In this document: positions 1-7,047 of the stretch, piece by piece | Position numbering within the stretch: position 1 is the first letter of the stretch | Layout: every line of letters begins with the position of its first letter | From: Gammaproteobacteria bacterium | GTDB taxonomy: Bacteria > Pseudomonadota > Gammaproteobacteria > SZUA-229 | Assembly: GCA_030637945.1 (NCBI GenBank) | Contig: DAOWFN010000204.1 | Coordinates: 1 to 8,423 of the forward strand | DNA length: 8,423 nt | Reading direction: 5' to 3' | The notes under the pieces: generated by a model | What the model saw: the letters and a program-made list of their open reading frames with translations, nothing else | The model's database searches: none | Told to the model about the DNA's origin: nothing | Translations under genes and position numbers: made by a program

Positions 1-335
1 ATACTTGCAACATCATTAACTTCGTAATCTATGTAGGCCCACTCTATTACTGCATTGAAGTTGCCATCAACACCAGTACCAAGTAACTGTGCCACGACGG
101 ACATATCTTCTGTCACATCAGAACTGATCTGCAGACCAAAACGTGTATCGGTTTCGAATGTTAAATCTTCAGTAATACCTCGGTCACCTAGACTACCGAT
201 ATAAACATTGCCTTTATCATCATCATGGATTGCGGCACCGGCTGTTATAAAACCGTCAAACTGAATGGCTTGAGCAGAAGTACTGGTAAGAACGGATAAG
301 ACTGCCGTTGCTATAAGGTTTAACTGTTTTTTCAT
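1..335 (-). CDS. Outer-membrane porin-like protein, N-terminal part (runs off the left edge)
   Basis: This is the first ~111 codons of a gene whose 3' end lies outside the window. The protein starts MKKQLNLIATAVLSV and has a textbook Sec signal peptide: two lysines, a hydrophobic core and a probable cleavage site after AQA at about residue 25. The mature part begins IQFDGFITAG and continues with alternating strand-like segments, including TRFGLQISSDV, SVVAQLLG and IEWAYIDYEV. The aromatic WAYIDYEV stretch followed by an 'ND' turn is typical of gammaproteobacterial beta-barrel porin-like proteins. I infer an outer-membrane barrel inserted by the Bam complex; its substrate cannot be told from this fragment. 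The ATG is fixed by a strong AAGGGAG Shine-Dalgarno 8 bases upstream. The gene sits 193 bp beyond der on the same strand with its own candidate promoter, so it is probably a separate unit. A non-porin barrel is the alternative. Confidence 0.72.
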   Translation of the reverse strand, partial: MKKQLNLIATAVLSVLTSTSAQAIQFDGFITAGAAIHDDDKGNVYIGSLGDRGITEDLTFETDTRFGLQISSDVTEDMSVVAQLLGTGVDGNFNAVIEWAYIDYEVNDVAS

Positions 336-343
336 CAGGACGA

Positions 344-350
344 CTCCCTT
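344..350 (-). promoter_or_regulatory. Strong Shine-Dalgarno site of the porin-like gene
   Basis: On the minus strand AAGGGAG lies 8 bases before the ATG at 335. It is the clearest ribosome binding site in the window and fixes the porin-like start. It contrasts with the weak or absent sites of several genes in the upstream cluster, which suggests high translation of the porin-like gene. Confidence 0.75.
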
Positions 351-370
351 TTTATCGTTATGTTAAAAGG

Positions 371-398
371 AAGATAGTTGAAAAATGATGCTTATCAA
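371..398 (-). promoter_or_regulatory. Candidate sigma-70 promoter of the porin-like gene
   Basis: On the minus strand TTGATA (398-393, five of six matches to the -35 consensus) is followed after 16 bases by TATCTT (376-371, four of six matches to the -10 consensus). Transcription would start near 364 and give a leader of about 29 bases that includes the strong Shine-Dalgarno site. The site lies in the gap between the der terminator candidate and the porin-like start. It is a visual match only; A+T-rich DNA yields such matches by chance. Confidence 0.4.
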
Positions 399-470
399 GC
401 AAAGGCTGCCAATACGGCAGGATTTTTTAAATCAATAGAATCAATGCAGATTTTGAATAAATAAAACGTC

Positions 471-514
471 TAAGAACAAAAGCACTATTCAGCAATTTCT
501 TTTAGAGAATAGTG
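471..514 (-). terminator. Candidate Rho-independent terminator after der
   Basis: About 15 bases beyond the der stop codon, the minus strand carries a perfect 8-bp inverted repeat, CACTATTC (514-507) and GAATAGTG (490-483), with a 16-base loop. It is directly followed by the T-rich tract CTTTTGTTCTT. Its position and orientation suit the end of the rlmN-der operon. The stem is A+T-rich and the loop long, so termination may be inefficient and some read-through into the porin-like gene is possible. Confidence 0.48.
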
Positions 515-528
515 TCAGTTGGCAGGTA

Positions 529-1959
529 CTACCTTTTATGACTTTTTTTCTTTTTACTGCTTTTAAATGGATTGCTGTCACTGCCTTTGAATTCGATCAA
601 TATTGGCGTGCCAACAGATTTAAGTTCTTTTCTGAAAAAATTGGTCAGATAACGTTTATACACAGCAGGTACTCGGGTCACCTGATTGCCATGGATAATG
701 ATCCTGGGGGGATTCATTCCGCCCTGATGTGCATATCGTAATTTTATCCTACGCCCATTTACCATCGGCGGCTGGTGTGATTGCACTGCTTTTTCTAATA
801 GCAGGGTAAGATTAGTCGTCGAGTATTTTTGTGTAGCAGAAGCATAGGCACGATCGATTGCGGCGTACAGTTTTCCGACACCTGAGCCGTGTAATGCCGA
901 GATAAAAAATGTTTCTGCAAAACGCACAAAGGGTAATTGTTTATCAAGGCCTTTGTGTATCAGCTCTTTCTGGTAATCATCCATGCCATCCCACTTGTTG
1001 ATCACTAAGATAAGTGCACGCCCTGCTTCCAGCGCATAACCGATCAGATGCAGATCCTGGTCGGCAATTTCGGTTCTTGCGTCGATCATAATGATAACGA
1101 CATTAGAACGTTCTATTGCCTGCATCGCTTTGATGACACTAAATTTTTCTATCACTTCATGAACAGCACGCTTGCGACGAATACCCGCGGTATCGATAAA
1201 GGTATATTTCTTACCATCACGTTCGAAAGGAATGAATATACTGTCTCGCGTGGTACCAGGCATGTCGTATACAACAACACGTTCCTCACCAAGAAAACGA
1301 TTGACCAATGTAGACTTGCCCACATTAGGACGACCGATGATCGCAACTTTTACTCTACGGTCTTGAGTGGCTTCTTCAGATTCGTCATCATCTAACAGGC
1401 CTTCATCTTCAGAAACTGCAGCTTCACTATCACTTAAAACCTCCTTATCTGAATCGAATGTTTTTAGGACAACCGACAGCATGGATTGTATCCCGCGGTT
1501 TTGTGATGCTGCGATAGAAATGGGTTCGCCAAGGCCTAAAGAGTAAAACTCGCTGGATACTGATCGTGCATCCAGGCCATCTGTTTTATTAACGATTAAT
1601 TTGACGTGTTTACCCGTGCGTCTCAGTGACTCAGCAATGACTTCATCAGCGGGTGTTAAGCCGTCGCGGGCATCAACCATAAAGAGGATAATATCGCTTT
1701 CATCAACAGCAAGGCGTGTTTGTTTCTCCATGTGCGAATCGAGCTCTTCACTTTCGCCACTCAGACCACCGGTATCGATAACAATAATTTCAGAGCGTTC
1801 AAACTCCACCCGACCATACTTACGGTCACGCGTGAGCCCGGGATAATCCGCGACCAGTGCGTCACGAGATTTCGTCAACACATTAAACAAGGTCGACTTG
1901 CCGACATTAGGACGGCCTACCAGCGCGACTACGACTTGAGACATTAGGGAAACGGACAT
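529..1959 (-). CDS. der: Der (EngA) ribosome-assembly GTPase with two GTPase domains
   Basis: Der is an essential GTPase that binds the 50S subunit and is needed for its late assembly. Both GTPase domains and the C-terminal KH-like domain are present. Domain 1 has GRPNVGKS (residues 15-22), DTGG (62-65) and NKTD (124-127). An acidic linker runs from about 168 to 202. Domain 2 has GRPNVGKST (209-217), MPGTTRD (233-239), DTAG (256-259), NKWD (321-324) and SALHG (354-358). The KH-like part follows from about 380 and ends in a lysine-rich tail. The length of 471-476 residues is slightly shorter than E. coli Der. It is the last gene of the cluster, 20 bp after bamB. The start is uncertain: the ATG at 1959 gives five extra residues, while the ATG at 1944 gives MSQVVVALVG, closer to family N-termini. 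Neither has a visible Shine-Dalgarno site, so coupling to bamB is possible. Confidence 0.97.
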   Translation of the reverse strand: MSVSLMSQVVVALVGRPNVGKSTLFNVLTKSRDALVADYPGLTRDRKYGRVEFERSEIIVIDTGGLSGESEELDSHMEKQTRLAVDESDIILFMVDARDGLTPADEVIAESLRRTGKHVKLIVNKTDGLDARSVSSEFYSLGLGEPISIAASQNRGIQSMLSVVLKTFDSDKEVLSDSEAAVSEDEGLLDDDESEEATQDRRVKVAIIGRPNVGKSTLVNRFLGEERVVVYDMPGTTRDSIFIPFERDGKKYTFIDTAGIRRKRAVHEVIEKFSVIKAMQAIERSNVVIIMIDARTEIADQDLHLIGYALEAGRALILVINKWDGMDDYQKELIHKGLDKQLPFVRFAETFFISALHGSGVGKLYAAIDRAYASATQKYSTTNLTLLLEKAVQSHQPPMVNGRRIKLRYAHQGGMNPPRIIIHGNQVTRVPAVYKRYLTNFFRKELKSVGTPILIEFKGSDSNPFKSSKKKKSHKR

Positions 1960-1979
1960 GAAATTAAGTAAGAACTACG

Positions 1980-3185
1980 TTAGAAATCGTCGTCACGCTC
2001 ATGCAGAGAAAGCACATACACGATACCGCCACGTGTAACAACAACCAAACGATCTTCTCCCTTAACTATTGGCGGAACAATGATGCCGGTTCCAAGCTGC
2101 CAACCAAGGTGATCAAACTGTCCCAGCTGATAACGAGCCACAAAGTGACCATCGTAGCGTGATAACAGATGCACATAACCTTCGAAATCACCGACAGCGA
2201 TGTAGTCACCGATGATGGTAGGACGGGTTAATTTCCTGAACTCAAGTTTCTCCTGTTTCCAGATGGTCGCGCCATTTAATCTATCTAACGCCCAGATATG
2301 ACCTTTATCATCGCTGCTATATAATGTTTTTTCATCGAGCACGACACCGGTGTGCGTTGAAAAATCACGCGCCCATAAGAATTGACCACGTTCCACATCG
2401 ATAGCTGCAACACGTCCCTGAAAACTTGCAGCGTACAACACTCTGCCATATAGCTCGGCATCTCCATCGATATCGATAAGCCGTTGAATCTCTGAACGAC
2501 CCACTGGAACAGCCAAAGCGATATCCCAGATGACTTCGCCATTATCCGGTGATATAGCAATTAGTCGTCCATCTGCGAGGCCGGCGAAAATTTTATCGCG
2601 TGCGATAACTGGTTCACTGCTGCCACGCAATGTCAGATCAGGTATCGTACGCTGGTATTGCCAGCGTATCTTTCCATCGAGTAGATCCAGGCTGATAATC
2701 TTTCCATCCACCGTTCTGATGACAGCGGTGTTTTCATATATCACAGGTCGAGCCAACACTTCACTTGAGACTCTCGTTCGCCAAAGCTCTGTTCGCTTAT
2801 GACCATCAACTGCAATTACATAGGCATCCCTGGACGCCAGTAACCAGACATCTTCATTTCCACCAATGCCTGCACTTATCGTTGTCTCTAGTTCGATATC
2901 TTCTTCAAAATTACCTGTCTTAAGGCTGATGATATTTAGAACACCATCACGACTTGCAGTAACAGCAATGTCATTTAAGATCAAAGGCTGCAGAAAAACA
3001 TATTGTTCTTCGGCACCAGCACCTGTTTCCGCATGCCAGGCTACATCCAGATAATGTTTAGTATCAAAAGGAACAAGCTCTGCAGGCTGATCGAGGTTAT
3101 CATCGTCAGCACATGCACTGATAAACAATGCGGCAACTATCAGCAATAGATGACGACAAAAAGAATAAGTAATATTATTTTTCAC
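1980..3185 (-). CDS. bamB: BamB, outer-membrane beta-barrel assembly lipoprotein
   Basis: BamB is a lipoprotein of the BAM complex that binds BamA and helps outer-membrane proteins fold and insert. The N-terminus has a lipoprotein signal peptide with lipobox ISAC (modified cysteine C25). Position +2 is alanine, not aspartate, which is consistent with Lol-dependent transfer to the outer membrane. The rest is an eight-bladed-propeller type protein with PQQ-like repeats recognisable by their G-x-x-x-W signatures: DGKIRW (170-175), NGEVIW (215-220), RGQFLW (266-271) and NGATIW (304-309). The family hallmarks LRGSSEP (186-192) and EIQRLIDID (232-240) are present. At 401 residues it is close to E. 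coli BamB (392). The start codon is GTG; an in-frame TAA four codons upstream rules out an earlier start, and a later one would remove the lipobox. No good Shine-Dalgarno site is visible. Its neighbours, yfgM upstream and der downstream, match E. coli. Confidence 0.96.
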   Translation of the reverse strand: MKNNITYSFCRHLLLIVAALFISACADDDNLDQPAELVPFDTKHYLDVAWHAETGAGAEEQYVFLQPLILNDIAVTASRDGVLNIISLKTGNFEEDIELETTISAGIGGNEDVWLLASRDAYVIAVDGHKRTELWRTRVSSEVLARPVIYENTAVIRTVDGKIISLDLLDGKIRWQYQRTIPDLTLRGSSEPVIARDKIFAGLADGRLIAISPDNGEVIWDIALAVPVGRSEIQRLIDIDGDAELYGRVLYAASFQGRVAAIDVERGQFLWARDFSTHTGVVLDEKTLYSSDDKGHIWALDRLNGATIWKQEKLEFRKLTRPTIIGDYIAVGDFEGYVHLLSRYDGHFVARYQLGQFDHLGWQLGTGIIVPPIVKGEDRLVVVTRGGIVYVLSLHERDDDF

Positions 3186-3254
3186 TGAGAGACTTTAAAT
3201 TGGAGTGCTAATAAATAAACGATTTATAAAAAACAGGAGTAATTGATATCAACA

Positions 3255-3926
3255 CTAAGTGACCAGCTCAGAACCATTACTGGCACTAGCCTCATTTTGG
3301 ATGGAACCCAGATTTTGTCGTTTCAACTTTAACCACTTACCAGCAGAAACACCGAGTAGACTAATGGCTTTATCATAAGCGATACGTGCTTGATCGGTAT
3401 CGCCCTTCGCCATATACAGGTCACCCTTAAGTTCTTCGTAATGTGCATCAAAAGCTACATCATGTGACATATTTAATATCATCGATACTTCTTCATACTT
3501 TTTCTGTTCTATGTAAACACTCGCTAATCGTAGACTGGCAATCTGTTTTGTTACTTCATCATTGGCATGTTTCACCGCCAGCTCGAGTTGCGCAGTAGCG
3601 GCATCAACATTACCTTTTTCATATTCTGATTTCGCCAGTGCTAATGATGATAAGGCTGCATATGGTGTATCAGAATAGTTATTAACTAAAGTAGTATTAA
3701 TATCCATTGTTTGATCGTTAACCGTGTTTGTCATGGTGCTCTGCATTACACGCATATACAGATCACTCGCCTGTATCGCATGCGAATGATTTTGATCGAC
3801 ATAATAACGCCAGCCAAATAAAGCAGAAACACCTACAAATAAACCAACTATCAGTGACGTGCTATTTTCTTTCCACCACTTCTTTAAGGCTTCGACCTGC
3901 TGTTCTTCTGTTTCGTATTCATTCAT
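3255..3926 (-). CDS. yfgM: YfgM family membrane-anchored TPR protein (ancillary SecYEG chaperone partner)
   Basis: The YfgM family is anchored in the inner membrane with a periplasmic TPR-like domain; in E. coli YfgM associates with SecYEG and PpiD and takes part in periplasmic protein handling. The sequence shows an acidic/basic cytoplasmic N-terminus (EYETEEQQVEALKKWWKEN), one transmembrane helix at about 24-41, then helical repeats. The TPR-like pairs lie at about 86-120 (ending in a 'GNVDAATAQLELAV' helix), 125-155 and 161-193 (GDLYMAKGDTDQARIAYDKA). At 223 residues it is a little longer than E. coli YfgM (206), with a serine/asparagine-rich tail. The ATG at 3926 has only a weak purine-rich GAGAA site upstream. 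It lies between hisS and bamB as in E. coli, 77 and 69 bp from each, consistent with an envelope-biogenesis pairing with BamB. Confidence 0.93.
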   Translation of the reverse strand: MNEYETEEQQVEALKKWWKENSTSLIVGLFVGVSALFGWRYYVDQNHSHAIQASDLYMRVMQSTMTNTVNDQTMDINTTLVNNYSDTPYAALSSLALAKSEYEKGNVDAATAQLELAVKHANDEVTKQIASLRLASVYIEQKKYEEVSMILNMSHDVAFDAHYEELKGDLYMAKGDTDQARIAYDKAISLLGVSAGKWLKLKRQNLGSIQNEASASNGSELVT

Positions 3927-3969
3927 TGGTAATTCTCAATCTTTTGCAATAGTTGTGTATTTTTTAGAG

Positions 3970-3996
3970 CGGGTAAGTTTGTTCACCGTTCACCCG
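3970..3996 (-). repeat. Small inverted repeat with internal 7-bp tandem repeat in the hisS-yfgM gap
   Basis: On the minus strand CGGGTGA (3996-3990) can pair with TTACCCG (3976-3970), including one G-U pair. The loop side contains GGTGAAC twice in direct tandem (3994-3981). No T-tract follows on the minus strand, so this is not a terminator. It may be an mRNA processing or stability hairpin between hisS and yfgM, or chance. Confidence 0.35.
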
Positions 3997-4003
3997 GATA
4001 TTA

Positions 4004-5269
4004 TCACTTACTTTCAGTCAAAAATTTATTTAAGTCACTAAATTTAACTGTAATCTGTTCTTTTTTCTCACGCAGATATTTCACTGTAACCTGCTCATTG
4101 CTCAACTCGTCTTCGCCGAGAATCAGAGCCATCTTCGCACCACTTTTATCTGCCTTTTTCATCTGGCTCTTCATCGAGCCGCCACCACAATGGGCGATCA
4201 TTGTTATATCAGAAATTTTCTCTCTGATATCTTCGGCAAGCTGCAGCCCCCTAAGCTCACTGGCATCGCCAAGTAAGACAAGATAAGCATCGATAGTTTC
4301 AATCTGCTTTTCCTGCTGGGATTCCAGCAATGCCAGAATACGTTCCACGCCAAGAGCAAAACCAATAGCAGGCGTGGCTTTGCCTCCTAACTGCTCAACC
4401 AGGCCATCATATCGGCCACCGGCGCATATTGTACCCTGCGCGCCCAGTTCATCGGTAACCCATTCGAAAACTGTTTTACAATAATAATCCAGCCCGCGCA
4501 CTAACCGTGGATTAAGCGTGTATTCGACACCCGTCGCATCGAGACTGGCCGTTAGTTTATCAAATTGTTGACGTGATTCGTCATCCAGATGATCCATTAA
4601 TACAGGTGCGTTATCCAGCAACTCTTTCATCGCGGGGTTCTTACTGTCTAATATACGCAACGGATTGGTTTCAAGGCGCCGCACGCTATCTTCATCGAGC
4701 AGCTCTTTGTGCTGATTTAAATAATCGATCAATATCTGTTTATATTCCGCTCTCGCCTGATTTGAACCCAACGTATTAAGTTCCAGTCGAAGTCCTTTTA
4801 GGCCAAGCTGCTTCCATAGTCTGGTGCCGATCAAGATAAGCTCGGCATCTATATCAGGGGTATCGATCCCATAGGCTTCCACACCAAACTGGTGAAACTG
4901 GCGATAACGTCCCTTCTGTGGTCGCTCATGCCTGAACATAGGGCCGCTGTACCATAGGCGTTGAACTTGATTATATAACAGACCATGCTGAATTCCTGCG
5001 CGTACACAACTCGCTGTACCTTCTGGTCGTAGACTTAATCTGTCACCATTACGATCTTCAAAAGTGTACATTTCCTTTTCGACGATATCGGTAACCTCAC
5101 CGATAGATCGACAGAACAGGTCCGTCGACTCCACCAGTGGCATACGTATTTCCTTATAACCATAACCGGCCATTAACTGACGAACGATTGCCTCAAAAGA
5201 CTGCCAGCGATGACTGTCATCAGGCAACAGATCGTGCATACCGCGGATGGATTTTATTATTTTAGACAT
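4004..5269 (-). CDS. hisS: Histidyl-tRNA synthetase
   Basis: HisS is a class II aminoacyl-tRNA synthetase that charges tRNA-His in the cytoplasm. The catalytic core spans about residues 1-320. It begins with the family's IRGMHDLLP (8-16), followed by RPEGTA (81-86) and motif 2 with FRHERPQKGRYRQFHQFGVE (112-131), which carries the catalytic arginine at 113. The histidine-specific RGLDYY (258-263) and AGGRYDGL (283-290), and motif 3 GFALGVERI (303-311), are also present. The C-terminal anticodon-binding domain covers about 328-421. At 421 residues it matches E. coli HisS (424). The ATG at 5269 is supported by alignment of the N-terminus with the family. No Shine-Dalgarno site precedes it; instead a TATAAT lies exactly seven bases upstream (see the promoter entry). 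It follows rodZ directly, where ispG would be expected. Confidence 0.98.
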   Translation of the reverse strand: MSKIIKSIRGMHDLLPDDSHRWQSFEAIVRQLMAGYGYKEIRMPLVESTDLFCRSIGEVTDIVEKEMYTFEDRNGDRLSLRPEGTASCVRAGIQHGLLYNQVQRLWYSGPMFRHERPQKGRYRQFHQFGVEAYGIDTPDIDAELILIGTRLWKQLGLKGLRLELNTLGSNQARAEYKQILIDYLNQHKELLDEDSVRRLETNPLRILDSKNPAMKELLDNAPVLMDHLDDESRQQFDKLTASLDATGVEYTLNPRLVRGLDYYCKTVFEWVTDELGAQGTICAGGRYDGLVEQLGGKATPAIGFALGVERILALLESQQEKQIETIDAYLVLLGDASELRGLQLAEDIREKISDITMIAHCGGGSMKSQMKKADKSGAKMALILGEDELSNEQVTVKYLREKKEQITVKFSDLNKFLTESK

Positions 5270-5275
5270 GGATAT

Positions 5276-5281
5276 ATTATA
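5276..5281 (-). promoter_or_regulatory. Candidate -10 box (TATAAT) placed for a leaderless hisS transcript
   Basis: A perfect TATAAT lies at 5281-5276 on the minus strand. With standard -10 geometry the transcription start would fall on or next to 5269, the A of the hisS ATG. The hisS start has no Shine-Dalgarno site, which fits a leaderless message. Against this, no recognisable -35 hexamer lies at 16-18 bases (the region reads AATCTT) and there is no extended -10 TG. A TTGAGG is present but only 12 bases away. It may be a chance match in A+T-rich DNA. Confidence 0.3.
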
Positions 5282-5288
5282 GCTTTAT

Positions 5289-5322
5289 GTTTGCCTCAAA
5301 GATTTTTTAATCTCAGGCAAAC
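5289..5322 (-). other. Intergenic hairpin between rodZ and hisS
   Basis: An inverted repeat fills the middle of the 79-bp rodZ-hisS gap. The outer stem is 8 bp (GTTTGCCT at 5322-5315 pairing with AGGCAAAC at 5296-5289 on the minus strand). The inner stem is 5 bp (AGATT with AATCT) around a 4-base loop, with a small asymmetric bulge between the two. Neither strand has a T-tract immediately after it, so it is not a classical Rho-independent terminator. It could be an mRNA processing or stability element separating the rlmN-pilW-rodZ and hisS-yfgM-bamB-der parts. Confidence 0.55.
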
Positions 5323-5348
5323 GCATTTAAGGATTTGTTTAAAAATTA

Positions 5349-6272
5349 TTAGTGAAAGATAACGTTTTGTTCTTCGCTGGAGACTTTAAACTTTGCAGTA
5401 TTGTTCGAACGAATATGTTCCGTCATATCTATTTCAAGATCATTGATTACCAATCGCGTCGTTTTAGCATTACCCAAAGAAATACTAAATGGCGCCTGCC
5501 CTAAAAGAGTCCTGGTTCCACCTTTCGGGACCATATTATAAAACAGACGCGCATCATTGGCATCACGTACTTCCATCCATGAGCCCTTTTCAGCATTAAT
5601 TTCAAGAATATCCTGTCTGGGGTCGTTATCTGCAGCTTTTACCGTATTTTCAGGTTTTATATCTGTCTCTATTTCCGACCCAATGTCTATAACTGACTGT
5701 TCTGCCGCAAATTCGGTGGAACTTGAATCTTCAACTATCAAGTCACCATCATCCGTCAGACTTGCATTCTGCTTGATGTCTAATGTGTTGATACCAGGTG
5801 AATCTAATGAGTTACCGGTAAAACTTTGCTCCTTTGCTTCATATTCATTTTCCATATCTTCAGCTTTTTCCTGATAGTACTGAACAATTCCATATATTAC
5901 TGTGATAACACCCACGACAAGCAACGGCACCGTCACCATCTTTATCAAAGGTGACTGACTCGCTTCATTTCTCAAGCTAGATCGTGGCTTTAACTCAGTT
6001 ATCTGCCCATCAGGAACGGCACGGTTATAGAGGTCTAATATATCCTCATCAGAAATTTCTAAAAATTTAGCGTAAGCACGTATGTAACCCTGGGTATATG
6101 TTGACCCGGGTAATGCATCAAGATTACTTGCTTCGATAGCAGATACTATCTGCACAGGAATTTTCAGGTGCTTGTAAATATCCTCTACGGTGTAATTCTG
6201 AGCTTTTCTTGCTTCCGCCAGCGCCGAGCCAAAATCACCATCTGCAACTACTGCATCATCTGAATTGCTCAT
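5349..6272 (-). CDS. rodZ: RodZ, cytoskeletal/cell-shape transmembrane protein
   Basis: RodZ links the MreB cytoskeleton to the peptidoglycan elongation machinery at the inner membrane. The three-part family design is visible. A Cro/CI-type helix-turn-helix domain covers about residues 13-77 (ALAEARKAQNYTVEDIYKHL, then the conserved GSTYTQGYIRAYAKFL at 56-71). A positively charged juxtamembrane segment (KPRSSLRN) leads into one transmembrane helix at about 110-131. A low-complexity acidic and serine-rich periplasmic linker (about 135-220) is followed by the C-terminal DUF4115-type beta domain at about 222-300 (GSWMEVRDANDARLFY; APFSISLGNA). At 307 residues it is similar in size to E. coli RodZ (337). 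The ATG at 6272 lies inside the end of pilW (17-bp overlap), suggesting translational coupling; a GAGG sits 12 bases upstream, rather far for a strong site. The helix-turn-helix domain of this family binds MreB rather than acting as a typical repressor. Confidence 0.95.
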   Translation of the reverse strand: MSNSDDAVVADGDFGSALAEARKAQNYTVEDIYKHLKIPVQIVSAIEASNLDALPGSTYTQGYIRAYAKFLEISDEDILDLYNRAVPDGQITELKPRSSLRNEASQSPLIKMVTVPLLVVGVITVIYGIVQYYQEKAEDMENEYEAKEQSFTGNSLDSPGINTLDIKQNASLTDDGDLIVEDSSSTEFAAEQSVIDIGSEIETDIKPENTVKAADNDPRQDILEINAEKGSWMEVRDANDARLFYNMVPKGGTRTLLGQAPFSISLGNAKTTRLVINDLEIDMTEHIRSNNTAKFKVSSEEQNVIFH

Positions 6273-7047
6273 TATGCGATTCTGCCTCTACCCAACCGGC
6301 TTCATCCGAATCGGGAAAATCATTAATTAACTGTCGTGCATATTTCAAATAATGAGAATATGCATCCAACGCTTTTTCAGCCTGTATCTGAATCCATAAA
6401 CTCTCGGCACTTGCTGGCCTGGCAGCATGATATCGTTCAATATAAGCACGTGCCATCAAGTGCCTTTCCGTCTTGACGCCAACTTCTGCCATCGATATTA
6501 GTGAACCGGGCAAATTGGGCTGCAGTCTTAATGACTGCCTTAGCAAAGGTTCTGCTTTTTTGTACTCGCCCTGCTTCACATAACAACTGCCGGCATTGCT
6601 TTGAGCGAGATACCGCGATTCATAGAACGGATCATCATAAGCTTTCTTAAATTGCACCTGCGCTTCATCCAACTTACCATTGGCGCATAAAAATGCACCA
6701 TAACTATTCAGTAGATCCGGATCATCAGGACCCAAATCCAGTGCTCCCTCATACTTCTCATTCGCTTTTTCCTCAAGTCCGAGCAGAGCATACAGGTAAG
6801 CCAGAGTCTTATAAGCCGTTACATTATCAGAATTCTGGTCGATCGCTTTTTCAAGCTTTTCTTTTGCAGGTTTGTATTGCTCGCGTTGTATGTAACCGAT
6901 AGCAAGCTGGGTATTTAAATCAGACGCCTCTTTAAGATTAGGCTTGCTTACCTTTCTATTGGCAGTGACCGTGCTCGTTGTTGTACAAGCGACTAAAAAT
7001 AAAGTTATTAAAGACGTTATTATTATTTTTATTGGTGTATTACGCAT
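6256..7047 (-). CDS. pilW: PilW/PilF type IV pilus biogenesis TPR lipoprotein
   Basis: PilW (PilF in Pseudomonas) is an outer-membrane pilotin-type lipoprotein required for localisation and multimerisation of the PilQ secretin in type IV pili. The N-terminus has a lipoprotein signal with lipobox LVAC (cysteine C21) followed by threonines, with no Asp at +2. From about residue 43 it is a run of TPR motifs: 43-76 (AIGYIQREQYKPAKEKLEKA), 77-110 (TLAYLYALLGLEEKANEKYE), 111-145 (the family's NSYGAFLCANGKLDEA), 147-180 and a further pair to about 245. At 263 residues it matches the family. Its ATG directly follows the rlmN TAA with no gap, and a GGAA-type site lies inside the rlmN end, so the two are probably translationally coupled. 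It overlaps rodZ by 17 bp. The gene implies type IV pili in the host, though no other pil gene is in the window. Confidence 0.93.
   Translation of the reverse strand: MRNTPIKIIITSLITLFLVACTTTSTVTANRKVSKPNLKEASDLNTQLAIGYIQREQYKPAKEKLEKAIDQNSDNVTAYKTLAYLYALLGLEEKANEKYEGALDLGPDDPDLLNSYGAFLCANGKLDEAQVQFKKAYDDPFYESRYLAQSNAGSCYVKQGEYKKAEPLLRQSLRLQPNLPGSLISMAEVGVKTERHLMARAYIERYHAARPASAESLWIQIQAEKALDAYSHYLKYARQLINDFPDSDEAGWVEAESHNEQFR

Noticed and set aside
406..428. Short hairpin CTGCC-AATAC-GGCAG followed by a T-run on the plus strand
   Set aside because: It looks like a minimal terminator for plus-strand transcripts, but the stem is only 5 bp and no plus-strand gene precedes it. It lies just upstream of the porin-like promoter and is most likely chance.
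1048..1395. Plus-strand open frame of 115 codons
   Set aside because: It lies wholly antisense to der, whose GTPase motifs are intact in the minus frame. The translation shows no domain and no start context.
3243..3252. Perfect 10-bp palindrome TTGATATCAA in the yfgM-bamB gap
   Set aside because: It is short, A+T-rich and a single copy with no promoter beside it, so it is not supportable as an operator.
5557..5874. Plus-strand open frame of 105 codons rich in serine
   Set aside because: It is the antisense shadow of the rodZ low-complexity linker and C-terminal domain; the serine-rich composition is an artefact of reading that region backwards.
5349..6272. Transcriptional regulator, judged from the helix-turn-helix domain
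   Set aside because: The transmembrane helix, the periplasmic C-terminal domain and the genome context identify RodZ, whose helix-turn-helix domain interacts with MreB.
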